From 0-14-3-00-62-12 sp050173995 (lineage in GTDB: Bacteria > Pseudomonadota > Gammaproteobacteria > Xanthomonadales > Ahniellaceae): a DNA stretch of 64,000 nt. Positions 18,691-26,404 of this stretch are shown piece after piece. The notes below the pieces were generated by a model. The model was not told the origin of the DNA. It did not search any database and was given only the letters and a program-made list of their open reading frames with translations. The DNA lies in the NCBI GenBank assembly GCA_050173995.1, contig JBFXKH010000002.1, positions 13,675 through 77,674 of the forward strand. The letters run 5' to 3'. How positions within the stretch are numbered: position 1 is the first letter of the stretch; each line of letters opens with the position of its first letter. A program made the translations under genes and the position numbers.

Positions 18691-19530
18691 ATGTCGAGCG
18701 ACCCGTCTTCCACGCCACCGGAGGCCCCCGGACCGGACGCGCCCGCCGATGGCAAGGTCGCCGATGCGGTCTCTGAAGTGCGGCAGCTCGAGCCGCTGCT
18801 GGTCGTCGCCCGCCAGAGCAGTCCCTGGCAGCATGTGCGGCGCTTCTGGCCGCTGGCGCTGATCCTGCTCGCGGCCAGCGTTTTCGTCGCCAGCGGCGCC
18901 TGGCGAAACCTGCATATCCGCGAATTGGCCAGCAATTTCGTGGCGCTGTCGAGCTGGGCCGCGGCACACCCGCTGCTGGCCCGTGCGACCCTGGTGCTGG
19001 CGCTGGCCACTATCGTGTCCATAGGTGTACCCGGTGGCATCGTACTGGTGGTCGCCAGCGGCATGTTGTTCGACACCATCGAAGGCGCGCTGTGGTCGGT
19101 GCTTGGCGATGGCATCGGCGCCACCGTGCTGTTTCTGGCCGCGCGTCGGGCCATGCCGGACAACGGCGGCAGCCAACGCTCGGCCCTGGTCGCCCGTCTG
19201 CGCGACGGCTTTGCCGAGCATCCGCTGAGCTACGCGCTGTTCCTGCGGCTGGTGCCGGTGTTTCCTTTCGGTGCGGTCAGCGTCGCGCTGGCCTGGCTCG
19301 GCTGCCGTTACCGGCTGTTCGTCGCTACTTCGATGCTCGGGGTATTGCCCTCCTCGATCGTCTACGCCGCGCTCGGCGCCGGACTCGCCGACACCCTGGC
19401 GCAGAACGAGGAAGTGAACCTGTCCCTGCTCAGCCAGCCCAAGTTTCTGCTGCCGCTGCTGGCGCTGGCCCTGCTATCGATGGTGCCGGTGCTGCTCAAG
19501 CTGCGGCGCGCGCCCAGGGTGCCCAGATAG
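18691..19530 (+). CDS. TVP38/TMEM64 (VTT/DedA-like) membrane protein
   Basis: 279 residues. A cytoplasmic Pro/Asp-rich head (about 45 residues) is followed by five or six hydrophobic segments. The VTT signature lies near residue 110-175: VSIGVPGGIVLVVASGMLFDTIEGALWSVLGDGIGATVLFLAARR, then FLRLVPVFPFGAVSVALAWLG. This is the SNARE-associated/TVP38 superfamily, whose members include lipid scramblases and undecaprenyl-phosphate or polyprenyl carriers; the specific substrate here is unknown. It is preceded by the REP pair and followed by a 200-base gap before the aminotransferase, in which I see only a small GC hairpin. Confidence 0.85.
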   Translation: MSSDPSSTPPEAPGPDAPADGKVADAVSEVRQLEPLLVVARQSSPWQHVRRFWPLALILLAASVFVASGAWRNLHIRELASNFVALSSWAAAHPLLARATLVLALATIVSIGVPGGIVLVVASGMLFDTIEGALWSVLGDGIGATVLFLAARRAMPDNGGSQRSALVARLRDGFAEHPLSYALFLRLVPVFPFGAVSVALAWLGCRYRLFVATSMLGVLPSSIVYAALGAGLADTLAQNEEVNLSLLSQPKFLLPLLALALLSMVPVLLKLRRAPRVPR

Positions 19531-19734
19531 GCGTGACAGGCGGCCCGGCCCGGCCGCGATTTGTGGCGCAATTCGTAGCAGGTGCCATTCCGGCAGGGGG
19601 TTACGGCGGTGAAACCGCGCTGATAACATGGGCTTCCCAGCACAACGCCGCGACTGCCCTCGTCCCAATCGGGCCGGCGCGCCGCGAATCCTGTCCGTCT
19701 GTCCTGCGCTCGAGGCGCAGCCAAGGAGCCATCC

Positions 19735-21243
19735 ATGAACCCGATCAGCAAACTCGACGCACTGCGCAGCAGTGGCGGCGAGATCCGTACCCGCGGCCTG
19801 TCAGACGCCGAAATCCTGCGCTTTGCGCAGCCTAATTCCGAACTATTGGCCGCGATCGACGCGGCGGTCGAACGCTTTGCCGCGGTTGCCGCCGAGTTTC
19901 CCGATTTGGTCGCCATGGACGAGATCGAGCAGATCCGCGCGACCCAGGACGGTTTCGTGAATTTCTATCCCGATGACGCGGTCAACCCCTACGTCGCGCT
20001 GGCCGCCCGCGGCCCCTGGATCGTAACGCTCAAGGGCGCGGTGGTGCACGATTCCGGCGGTTACGGCATGCTGCCGTTCGGCCACACGCCGGAACGGGTG
20101 CTGCAGGCGATGGGTGCACCGCAGGTGATGGCCAACGTGATGACCCCGAGCGTCTCGCATCTGCGCGTCGCCCGCGCTCTGCGCGCAGAGATCGGCCATA
20201 CCCGTGGCGCATGCCCATACACCCGGTTTCTGTGCCTGAACTCCGGTTCCGAGGCGGTTTCTCTGGCCTGCCGCATCGCCGATGTCAACGCCAAGTTGCT
20301 GACCGATCCGGGAGCCCGCCACGCTGGTCGCACGATCAAGCGGGTCGCGGTCAAGGGCGCGTTTCACGGCCGCACCGACCGCCCGGCGCTGTATTCCGAT
20401 TCCAGCCGCAAGACCTACGCCCGGCATCTGGCCAGTTATCGCAACGAAGACAGCGTGCTCACCGTCGAGCCCTATTCGATCGAACAACTGCGCAAGGTGT
20501 TTGCCGACGCCGACAGCAAGGGCTGGTTCATTGAGGCGGTGTTCCTGGAGCCGGTGATGGGCGAAGGCGATCCTGGCCGCGCCCTGCCACCGGCCTTCTA
20601 TGCCGCCGCCCGCGAGCTGAGCCGCGCCCACGGCGCGCTGTTGCTGGTCGATTCGATCCAGGCCGGGTTGCGCGCACACGGCGTGCTGTCGGTGGTCGAT
20701 TACCCAGGCTACGAGGGCCTCGATGCCCCGGATCTGGAGACTTATTCCAAAGCCCTGAATGCCGGTCAGTATCCGTTGTCGGTGCTGGCCGTCAATGCCC
20801 ACGCCGAAGGCCTGTACCGCAAGGGCGTGTACGGCAACACCATGACCACCAACCCGCGCGCGATGGACGTGGCGGTGGCGGTATTGGCCGAACTCAGCCC
20901 GGCGATCCGCAACAATATCCGCGAGCGCGGGGCCGAGTTCCTGAGCAAGCTCAACGCGCTCAGGAATGAACTCGGCGGCGGCATGATCACCGGCGTGCAG
21001 GGTACTGGCCTGCTGTTTTCCTGCGAGCTCGGCAAGCAGTACAAATGCTACGGCGCCGGCAGCACCGAGGAATACCTGCGCGAACACGGCCTGGGCGTGA
21101 TACATGGCGGCGTCAATTCGCTGCGCTTCACCCCGCACTTTGCGATCACCAGCGCCGAGGTCGATCTGATCGTCGCCGGCGTGCGCGACGCCCTGTTGCA
21201 TGGCCCACGCCTGGCCAGCGGCGAGGTCCAGGCCGCGGCCTGA
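19735..21243 (+). CDS. Class III pyridoxal-phosphate aminotransferase
   Basis: 502 residues with an AAGGAG ribosome site. The fold-type I signature is present: FLCLNSGSEAVSLACRIAD (cofactor phosphate loop), GAFHGRT, LLLVDSIQAGLRAHG (Asp contacting the pyridine nitrogen) and ETYSKALNAGQYPLS, with the Schiff-base lysine at K339. An N-terminal extension of about 90 residues precedes the usual domain. It is in the class of ornithine, lysine and omega-amino-acid aminotransferases. The active-site sequence does not let me choose a substrate, and no pathway genes are adjacent. Confidence 0.85.
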   Translation: MNPISKLDALRSSGGEIRTRGLSDAEILRFAQPNSELLAAIDAAVERFAAVAAEFPDLVAMDEIEQIRATQDGFVNFYPDDAVNPYVALAARGPWIVTLKGAVVHDSGGYGMLPFGHTPERVLQAMGAPQVMANVMTPSVSHLRVARALRAEIGHTRGACPYTRFLCLNSGSEAVSLACRIADVNAKLLTDPGARHAGRTIKRVAVKGAFHGRTDRPALYSDSSRKTYARHLASYRNEDSVLTVEPYSIEQLRKVFADADSKGWFIEAVFLEPVMGEGDPGRALPPAFYAAARELSRAHGALLLVDSIQAGLRAHGVLSVVDYPGYEGLDAPDLETYSKALNAGQYPLSVLAVNAHAEGLYRKGVYGNTMTTNPRAMDVAVAVLAELSPAIRNNIRERGAEFLSKLNALRNELGGGMITGVQGTGLLFSCELGKQYKCYGAGSTEEYLREHGLGVIHGGVNSLRFTPHFAITSAEVDLIVAGVRDALLHGPRLASGEVQAAA

Positions 21244-21263
21244 GCGCAACACCAAACCGAAAC

Positions 21264-21384
21264 CATAGGTTGTGCTGAGCGCAGCGAAGCGCAACAGGCG
21301 CTTCCGAAACCTCGCTCCGAAGCGTTGCGCTTCGCTGCGCCCAGCACAACCTATGTTCCGATCGGGCGACCCACCGGGTCGCCC
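21264..21384. repeat. 32-bp near-perfect inverted repeat plus GGGCGACCC hairpin between convergent genes
   Basis: Arms at 21264-21295 (CATAGGTTGTGCTGAGCGCA...) and 21324-21355 match over 31 of 32 bases, with a 28-base loop that itself carries CGCTTC/GAAGCG. Immediately after is a second hairpin, GGGCGACCC-acc-GGGTCGCCC (21364-21384) with tail CTAC. Both sit between the converging ends of the aminotransferase and LCAT-like genes and could act as terminators. Confidence 0.8.
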
Positions 21385-21408
21385 CTACGACGTTGCGCTT
21401 CTTCCGGG

Positions 21409-22827
21409 CTACTCGCGGTCCGCGGCCGGATCGCGGTTCAGCAGGTACTGCAGCAGGTTGTCCTGGAAGGTGATGTTGGTACTGAGCTGCGAGTGGCGCT
21501 CGCACAGGAACATTTCGCTATCGACCGGGAAGAAACTATAGCGGTGCCTGGGCACCGCCGGGTCCAGGCTTTCGCGCGCCAGCAACGAGGCCTTGGTGAC
21601 CTTGCCGTCGCCCGGTTCCAGCATGAGCTGGTCGTAGTCGATGCCGGGTAACGGCCACTTGACGTCGCGTGGCCGCAATCGCACCACCCAGTCGTCCTGG
21701 TCTTCCTCGACCATGATCCGGGCCGGCGTCAGGGTGCAGTCGCCACCGAAAACCCGGATGTCCCAAGGCGTTTTTTCGAGCGGAACGGTGAGCGACCAGA
21801 CGAAGCGCCGCGCGCGTTCCAACTTCCGGTCGAAATTGCTGACCAGTGCCTGGTAGTAAGCCCGGCCGTCCTCGGCGTCGGAAAACTGGGACAGCACCTT
21901 CGCCTTCGCCTTGGGATTGAAGATCGACCAGCGGAATCGCCGCCACAGGGCCGGATCGAACAGATCCAAATCGAGCGGATGCCCGTCGGCGGTGATCACC
22001 CACACGTTGATCGGGTGCGGAAACAACTGATAGACGCTGGGAAAGGTCGAAAGCGCCGCGGTCGATAGCCGCCCCATGCCGACCCGCTCGCCGGTCAAAA
22101 AGGCATGCAGGGATTCGACCGAACCCAGGTTCGGCGTGCCGAGCAGGGCCACCCGGCGCACCCGGCCGGCGCCGGTGTAATTGCGCTCGAGATCATTGCT
22201 ATCGAGTACGTCGGTACCGCCATAGCGCAGGAAGTAGCGGGTGATCAGCCCGCCCATGCTGTGCGCGATGATATCTACCTGCAGCGCCGGGTTGGCGTAG
22301 TCGCTGCGGATCTGCTCGATCAGTTCGCCCAGCTTGCGGGCGCTGGTGACATTGTCCTCGCGCCAATCGTAAGCAAATTCGTAGTAGCTGCGCTGGCCCT
22401 TGGCGACCGCAGTGCCGGGCTTGGCCAGGGTGTAGCCGCCGGCCTCGCGCAGAACCCGGGTGATCGAGGCATAGAAATCCCGCCCGGCCAGTTTGTCGGT
22501 GAGCGAGGTCGGGTGCAGCTCGCGCAAGGGTGGATTGACCACGCCCGGCATCGGCAGGGCGAGTCGATTGAAGTCCGAAAACAGCAGCTTCCAGGTCGAG
22601 CCCACCCAGACTTCCCTGCCCTGCTCATCGGCCAGACGGGAACCCATGATGCCGGGGATCAGGATCACCGGCGCCTGGTCGGTGGCCGACTGACTGCCGG
22701 CGTACAAGCGGGTCAGGTCCGGCTTGCTCATCAAAGCGCAGCCGCCAAGCAGCAGCATCGGCAGCAACCGCCGCAGCAGCGACCAGGCCGGATGACGCGA
22801 AGACAGTTGGCAGTGCGTACGCATCAT
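21409..22827 (-). CDS. LCAT/phospholipase-like alpha/beta-hydrolase lipoprotein
   Basis: 472 residues. An N-terminal lipobox LLLGGC places the lipid cysteine at residue 30. The alpha/beta-hydrolase core starts with VILIPGIMGSRL (oxyanion loop), and the nucleophile is in AHSMGGLITRY. The LCAT-like YDWRED and NLGSVESL segments follow. The family (lecithin-cholesterol acyltransferase/PDAT-like) acts on acyl lipids; the substrate here is unknown and an envelope location is predicted. It starts 10 bases after the DUF2652 gene, so the two form an operon. Confidence 0.82.
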   Translation of the reverse strand: MMRTHCQLSSRHPAWSLLRRLLPMLLLGGCALMSKPDLTRLYAGSQSATDQAPVILIPGIMGSRLADEQGREVWVGSTWKLLFSDFNRLALPMPGVVNPPLRELHPTSLTDKLAGRDFYASITRVLREAGGYTLAKPGTAVAKGQRSYYEFAYDWREDNVTSARKLGELIEQIRSDYANPALQVDIIAHSMGGLITRYFLRYGGTDVLDSNDLERNYTGAGRVRRVALLGTPNLGSVESLHAFLTGERVGMGRLSTAALSTFPSVYQLFPHPINVWVITADGHPLDLDLFDPALWRRFRWSIFNPKAKAKVLSQFSDAEDGRAYYQALVSNFDRKLERARRFVWSLTVPLEKTPWDIRVFGGDCTLTPARIMVEEDQDDWVVRLRPRDVKWPLPGIDYDQLMLEPGDGKVTKASLLARESLDPAVPRHRYSFFPVDSEMFLCERHSQLSTNITFQDNLLQYLLNRDPAADRE

Positions 22828-22837
22828 CGCTCACCGT

Positions 22838-23623
22838 TCAGACATGGCCGACACGGCGCCTCAACATCAGCGCCAGACCATCCAGCCAGGCCCGAATCCG
22901 ACCGTGTCGTCCCAACGGTAAATGATGGAACAAACGATTGCGCTGGCCGGGTGGCGCGGACGCGGTGGTCATTCCGGGGCGGCGCAAACCGACCAGTGCG
23001 GCACAACGCTGCGGTTCGGCCAGGTACCAGACCGTAACCGGCTGATCCCATCCATCGACCCGCTGGTCCAGGGATAGCGCCGGCAACGGATGCGCCGCCA
23101 ACGCCTGCATCAGCGGTTCGGTCAGCAGCAGGTATTCGTGCACCGGCACATCGTTCTTGGCCAGACGATGCAGCAGAATCACGTCGTCTCCGGCCAGTTC
23201 CTCGAACTGACGCACCTGCTTGATCACCAACTGGCCGCGGTGGCCGAGCACCTTGAGGCGCAAACGGCCGAGGTCGGTGCAGGCACCGCAGCCGCAATTC
23301 TTGCGCTGTTCGGTCAATCGCGACCGCATGCGGTCGAATGCGTCGAACACCCGAGACAAGGAGCCGATCGCGGCCTCAACCTTGCTATCGTCAACCGCTG
23401 GCGGCAGTTCCGCATAGACCAGAGCTGCGTCACCCTCCAGCTTGTTGACCCGCCAGGGCGATTCGATCGCGTCGATGATGCCGCTCATCAGCTCGGTCAC
23501 GATCATCTCGGCATGCTGCAGGCTGAGCGCTCGGTGGCGGACGAAATCGGTGTAGCCGGAAATATCGGCCAGCCCGATCAGTCCTTCGATCAGCCGCCCC
23601 TGATTGATCGATGCCGCTGGCAT
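22838..23623 (-). CDS. DUF2652 protein (adenylate/guanylate cyclase-like fold)
   Basis: 261 residues. The start GLIGLADISGYTDFVRH with FVRHRALSLQHAEMIVTELMSGII and KLEGDAALVYA is the diagnostic N-terminus of DUF2652, which resembles class III nucleotide cyclases (DISGYT aligns with the metal-binding DIxGFT). A CGCGAC cysteine-rich loop is present near residue 115. Whether it makes a cyclic nucleotide is unproven; several usual cyclase residues beyond the first aspartate cannot be assigned. It lies 10 bases upstream of the LCAT-like gene. The 329-base divergent gap to the CMD gene (23624-23952) holds nothing I can name. Confidence 0.8.
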   Translation of the reverse strand: MPAASINQGRLIEGLIGLADISGYTDFVRHRALSLQHAEMIVTELMSGIIDAIESPWRVNKLEGDAALVYAELPPAVDDSKVEAAIGSLSRVFDAFDRMRSRLTEQRKNCGCGACTDLGRLRLKVLGHRGQLVIKQVRQFEELAGDDVILLHRLAKNDVPVHEYLLLTEPLMQALAAHPLPALSLDQRVDGWDQPVTVWYLAEPQRCAALVGLRRPGMTTASAPPGQRNRLFHHLPLGRHGRIRAWLDGLALMLRRRVGHV

Positions 23624-23952
23624 GGTAGAAGACTCCCGATAGTTCGCCGAAGGTCCGCCGGCCGAAGGTCATGATAGCCGGCCTTACTATCCACCCACCC
23701 GGAATCCACCGTAGGACCAAAACCGGGTGCGCATGTCCGCTTCGATGGTGCCGAAGCGTATTGCACCCGTTGCCCACAGCGTGGGGGCGATTTTACAGTC
23801 CACCAGACCAGCGCACCGCGAAATGGATGGCAGGGTTTGCCTGTCTGCAGCACTATCCGACGCCGGGGGGCGGAATGGATCCAGTCCCAGGCACTTCATC
23901 TCCCATCGCCGATTCCGGTCAGCGATAGGGATTACCCGTCCAAAGGAGCACC

Positions 23953-24510
23953 GTGATGCCCGAATACACCTTCCACACCCCGGAAAGCGCGCCCGAAGCG
24001 GCCCGACCGATCCTGGAAAAGGCCCGCCAACAGTTGGGCTTCGTGCCCAATCTGTACGCCGGCATGGCCAATGCACCGGCGGTGCTGGAGGCCTACATGG
24101 CCTTGACCGGGTTCTTCGAAAAGACCAGTCTGAGCGCCAACGAAAAGCAAGTGGTGTGGCTCGCGGTCAGCGTCGCCAATGGCTGCGAGTTTTGCGTCGC
24201 CGCGCATTCGATGATCGCCAAGAAGATGTTTGGCGTACCCGCCGATACCGTCGACGCGCTGCGCTCTGCCAGCGACCCGGCCAACGCCCGGCTGGCCGCG
24301 CTGGCAACATTCACCCGCGCCGTGGTGAGCGAGCGCGGCTGGGTCGCTGGGCACCCGGCGCTGTCGGCATTTCTGGCAGCGGGCTACACGCCGCAGCAGG
24401 CGCTGGAAGTTATCCTTGGGGTCACCCACAAGACGCTCAGCAATTATGCCAACCACCTGCTTGAAACCCCGATCAATCCGCAGTTCGAGAGCGAACGCTG
24501 GAGCAAATGA
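23953..24510 (+). CDS. Carboxymuconolactone decarboxylase / AhpD-like protein
   Basis: 185 residues. The start is GTG (23953) or the adjacent ATG (23956), both served by AAAGGAG. An all-helical AhpD-like fold carries the redox motif CEFCVAAH (CxxC-x3-H) near residue 77 and the ending VTHKTLSNYANHLLETPINPQFESERW. Proteins with CxxCxxxH act as thiol peroxidases/disulfide reductases; the decarboxylase name is historical. It stands alone, followed 40-60 bases later by the YiiX-like gene. Confidence 0.88.
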   Translation: MMPEYTFHTPESAPEAARPILEKARQQLGFVPNLYAGMANAPAVLEAYMALTGFFEKTSLSANEKQVVWLAVSVANGCEFCVAAHSMIAKKMFGVPADTVDALRSASDPANARLAALATFTRAVVSERGWVAGHPALSAFLAAGYTPQQALEVILGVTHKTLSNYANHLLETPINPQFESERWSK

Positions 24511-24573
24511 GCCGGTCGCCGTGACTTCGGCGCATCGACTCCGGCCGGCGCTGTGCAGACGCGGCGGCTTGCC

Positions 24574-25362
24574 ATGCTGAACCGGATCGGCCGCTGGCTT
24601 GGTCGTGCCCTGGCCCGTTATCTGGCCGAGCCGCTGCACGTGCACAGCGCCAATCCGGTCACCGCGCCGGAACGCTTGCTGGCCTGTCTACGGCCGGGCG
24701 ACGTGTTGCTGGTGGAAGGCCACAGCCGCTTCAGCACGGTCATCAAGTACCTGACCCAATCGACCTGGTCGCACGCCGCCCTGTATGTCGGCACGCACCT
24801 GGCCGAAGCCGGCGGCGACCCGAACCACTGCTTTGTCGAGGCCGACAGCGTGCTCGGCGTGCGCAGCGTCGGCATTGCCGAGTTTCACGGCATGCACACC
24901 CGCATCTGCCGCCCGGTCGGCCTGACTGAGCAGGAGATTCGCCAGCTGACCGGCCAGGCGATCGCCCGCATCGGCCAGCAGTACGACCTGAAGAACGTAT
25001 TCGATCTGGCTCGCTATCTGTTTCCGGTGCCGCCGGTACCGCAACGCTTCCGCCGTCGGTTGCTGGCCCTGGGCAGCGGCGACCCGACCCGGGCGATCTG
25101 CTCGACCCTGATCGCCAGCGCCTTCCAGTCGATCAACTATCCGGTGCTGCCGGAAATCCACCAGCAGAACGCCAACCTGCCCGACTGCCCGCACTGTCTG
25201 CAGGAGATCCACCGCATCCGCCACCACAGCCTGTTCGCACCCAGGGATTTCGACGTGTCCCCGTATTTCCAGATCGTCAAGCCCAGCCTCGATCCCGGCT
25301 TCGATCATCGCCGCCTGCAATGGACGACCGAATCGCCGGCCGACAGCTCGCCGCCTCGGTAG
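24574..25362 (+). CDS. YiiX/YebB-like NlpC/P60-superfamily cysteine peptidase
   Basis: 262 residues from ATG 24574 (an in-frame start at 24553 is possible). The circularly permuted NlpC/P60 fold shows LRPGDVLLVEGHSRFSTVIKYLTQSTWSHAALYVG (catalytic His in TWSHA) and later AICSTLIASAF (catalytic Cys). That His-before-Cys order is the mark of the YiiX/poxvirus G6R-like group. No signal peptide is seen, so it is probably cytosolic or membrane-associated through the basic N-terminus. Substrates are thought to be peptides or lipid esters; not shown here. Confidence 0.82.
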   Translation: MLNRIGRWLGRALARYLAEPLHVHSANPVTAPERLLACLRPGDVLLVEGHSRFSTVIKYLTQSTWSHAALYVGTHLAEAGGDPNHCFVEADSVLGVRSVGIAEFHGMHTRICRPVGLTEQEIRQLTGQAIARIGQQYDLKNVFDLARYLFPVPPVPQRFRRRLLALGSGDPTRAICSTLIASAFQSINYPVLPEIHQQNANLPDCPHCLQEIHRIRHHSLFAPRDFDVSPYFQIVKPSLDPGFDHRRLQWTTESPADSSPPR

Positions 25363-25417
25363 GACGCGGTACGCGAAGGCAGGCGACGGCGACGGCCCGT
25401 CCTCCGAACCCGGCGTC

Positions 25418-25597
25418 GTCCCGGCGAACGCCGGGACCCAGTGCCTGGAACCGCCGCAACGGTGGGCATCCGCGCCCGGCCTGGGCCTGGGCGATGACGA
25501 TTGGCTTAAACTGTTCGTGTTCTGCTGGACTGGGTCCCGGCATTCGCCGGGACGACGTCGCCTCTCACTTCCCGACTCCCGACTCCCGATTGACCCG
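25418..25597. repeat. Composite palindrome element, copy B
   Basis: Hairpin GTCCCGGC-GAAC-GCCGGGAC (25418-25437), a spacer of about 96 bases, the inverted hairpin GTCCCGGC-ATTC-GCCGGGAC (25534-25553), then a heptad tract of CCCGACT units (25570-25597). Outer sequences CGTC and CCAGTG match copy A. It lies between the YiiX-like gene and the psrA operators. Confidence 0.85.
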
Positions 25598-25618
25598 CGG
25601 CGGGCATGGCGCTAACAT

Positions 25619-25634
25619 TCAAACACTTGTTTGA
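25619..25634. promoter_or_regulatory. Perfect 16-bp palindrome, candidate PsrA-type operator
   Basis: TCAAACACTTGTTTGA is a 7-bp arm palindrome around CT. The (C)AAAC-N-GTTTG form resembles the operator class recognised by PsrA/FadR-like TetR regulators of fatty-acid degradation. It is 84 bp upstream of the TetR gene described below. Confidence 0.7.
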
Positions 25635-25686
25635 TGCGCATTGCCGGGACCGGGAACGAGCGCATGGAGTCCTCGGATTCGTCGTG

Positions 25687-25704
25687 ATACTTCACTTGAA
25701 GTAT
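25687..25704. promoter_or_regulatory. Second 18-bp palindrome upstream of psrA
   Basis: ATACTTCACTTGAAGTAT has 8-bp arms around CT and shares the CACTTG centre with the first site. It ends 13 bp before the start codon, so a bound protein would block transcription or translation initiation of psrA. Confidence 0.6.
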
Positions 25705-25717
25705 TGAGAAAATCATT

Positions 25718-26338
25718 TTGATTAATCAGCCATTCTCTACCAAAGACCGTATCCTGAGTGCGGCCGAGGATCTGTTTGCCAAGGCCGGCTTCGCCGGTGC
25801 TTCGCTGCGTCAGGTCACGTCCACCGCCAATGTCAATCTGGCCGCGGTCAACTACCACTTTGGTTCCAAGGAAAACCTGATCAACGAGCTGTTCAAGCGC
25901 CGGCTCGATGAGTTGACCGCGCAGCGCATGCAGGCCCTGGAACAGGTGCTGGCCCGCGACGCGGTGACCGTCGAAGCGGTGCTCGATGCCTTCGTCGCCC
26001 CGGCCCTGTCGTTGGCCCAGGACCGCCACGGCGGGCAGAGCTTCGTACGCCTGCTGGCGCGTGCCTTTGCCGAGCAGGACCAGCGCCTGCGCCGCTTCGT
26101 ATCCGACAATTACGGCCATGTATTGAAGGAGTTCGCCCGGACCCTGCTCGGCCTGCTGCCGGCGCTGCCCAAGGAAGACCTGTACTGGCGGCTGGATTTC
26201 ATCAGCGGCGCGCTGACCTACACGATGAGCGATTTCGGCATGATCAAGAAGCCGGCCGGGCTGTCCGACGACGCCCACCGCAAACATGCCGCAGCCCAGT
26301 TCATCCGCTTTGCCGCAGCCGGGCTGCGCGCGCGCTGA
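25718..26338 (+). CDS. psrA: PsrA-like TetR-family regulator of fatty-acid degradation
   Basis: 206 residues beginning at TTG 25718 (GAGAAA upstream; no ATG is available before the conserved domain). The TetR DNA-binding domain reads RILSAAEDLFAKAGFAGASLRQV followed by VNLAAVNYHFGSKENLI, close to the PsrA form. The C-terminal ligand domain contains SFVRLLARAFAEQDQRLRRF and an ending typical of acyl-responsive members. PsrA represses beta-oxidation genes and is released by long-chain fatty acids or acyl-CoA. Two palindromes lie just upstream and the fadN-like gene starts 66 bp downstream, so an autoregulated psrA-fadNA operon is likely. The gene name is by similarity. Confidence 0.8.
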   Translation: MINQPFSTKDRILSAAEDLFAKAGFAGASLRQVTSTANVNLAAVNYHFGSKENLINELFKRRLDELTAQRMQALEQVLARDAVTVEAVLDAFVAPALSLAQDRHGGQSFVRLLARAFAEQDQRLRRFVSDNYGHVLKEFARTLLGLLPALPKEDLYWRLDFISGALTYTMSDFGMIKKPAGLSDDAHRKHAAAQFIRFAAAGLRAR

Positions 26339-26404
26339 GGCGCCGGCAACCGGTCTCGGCCATCCACCCCAATGCCCATACGATCCCAGCAAGGAAATCA
26401 TGCC

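Noticed and set aside
19600..19640. Sigma-70 promoter before the aminotransferase (TTACGG / GATAAC)
   Set aside because: Spacing is about 15 bases and both boxes are weak matches; not reliable enough to list.
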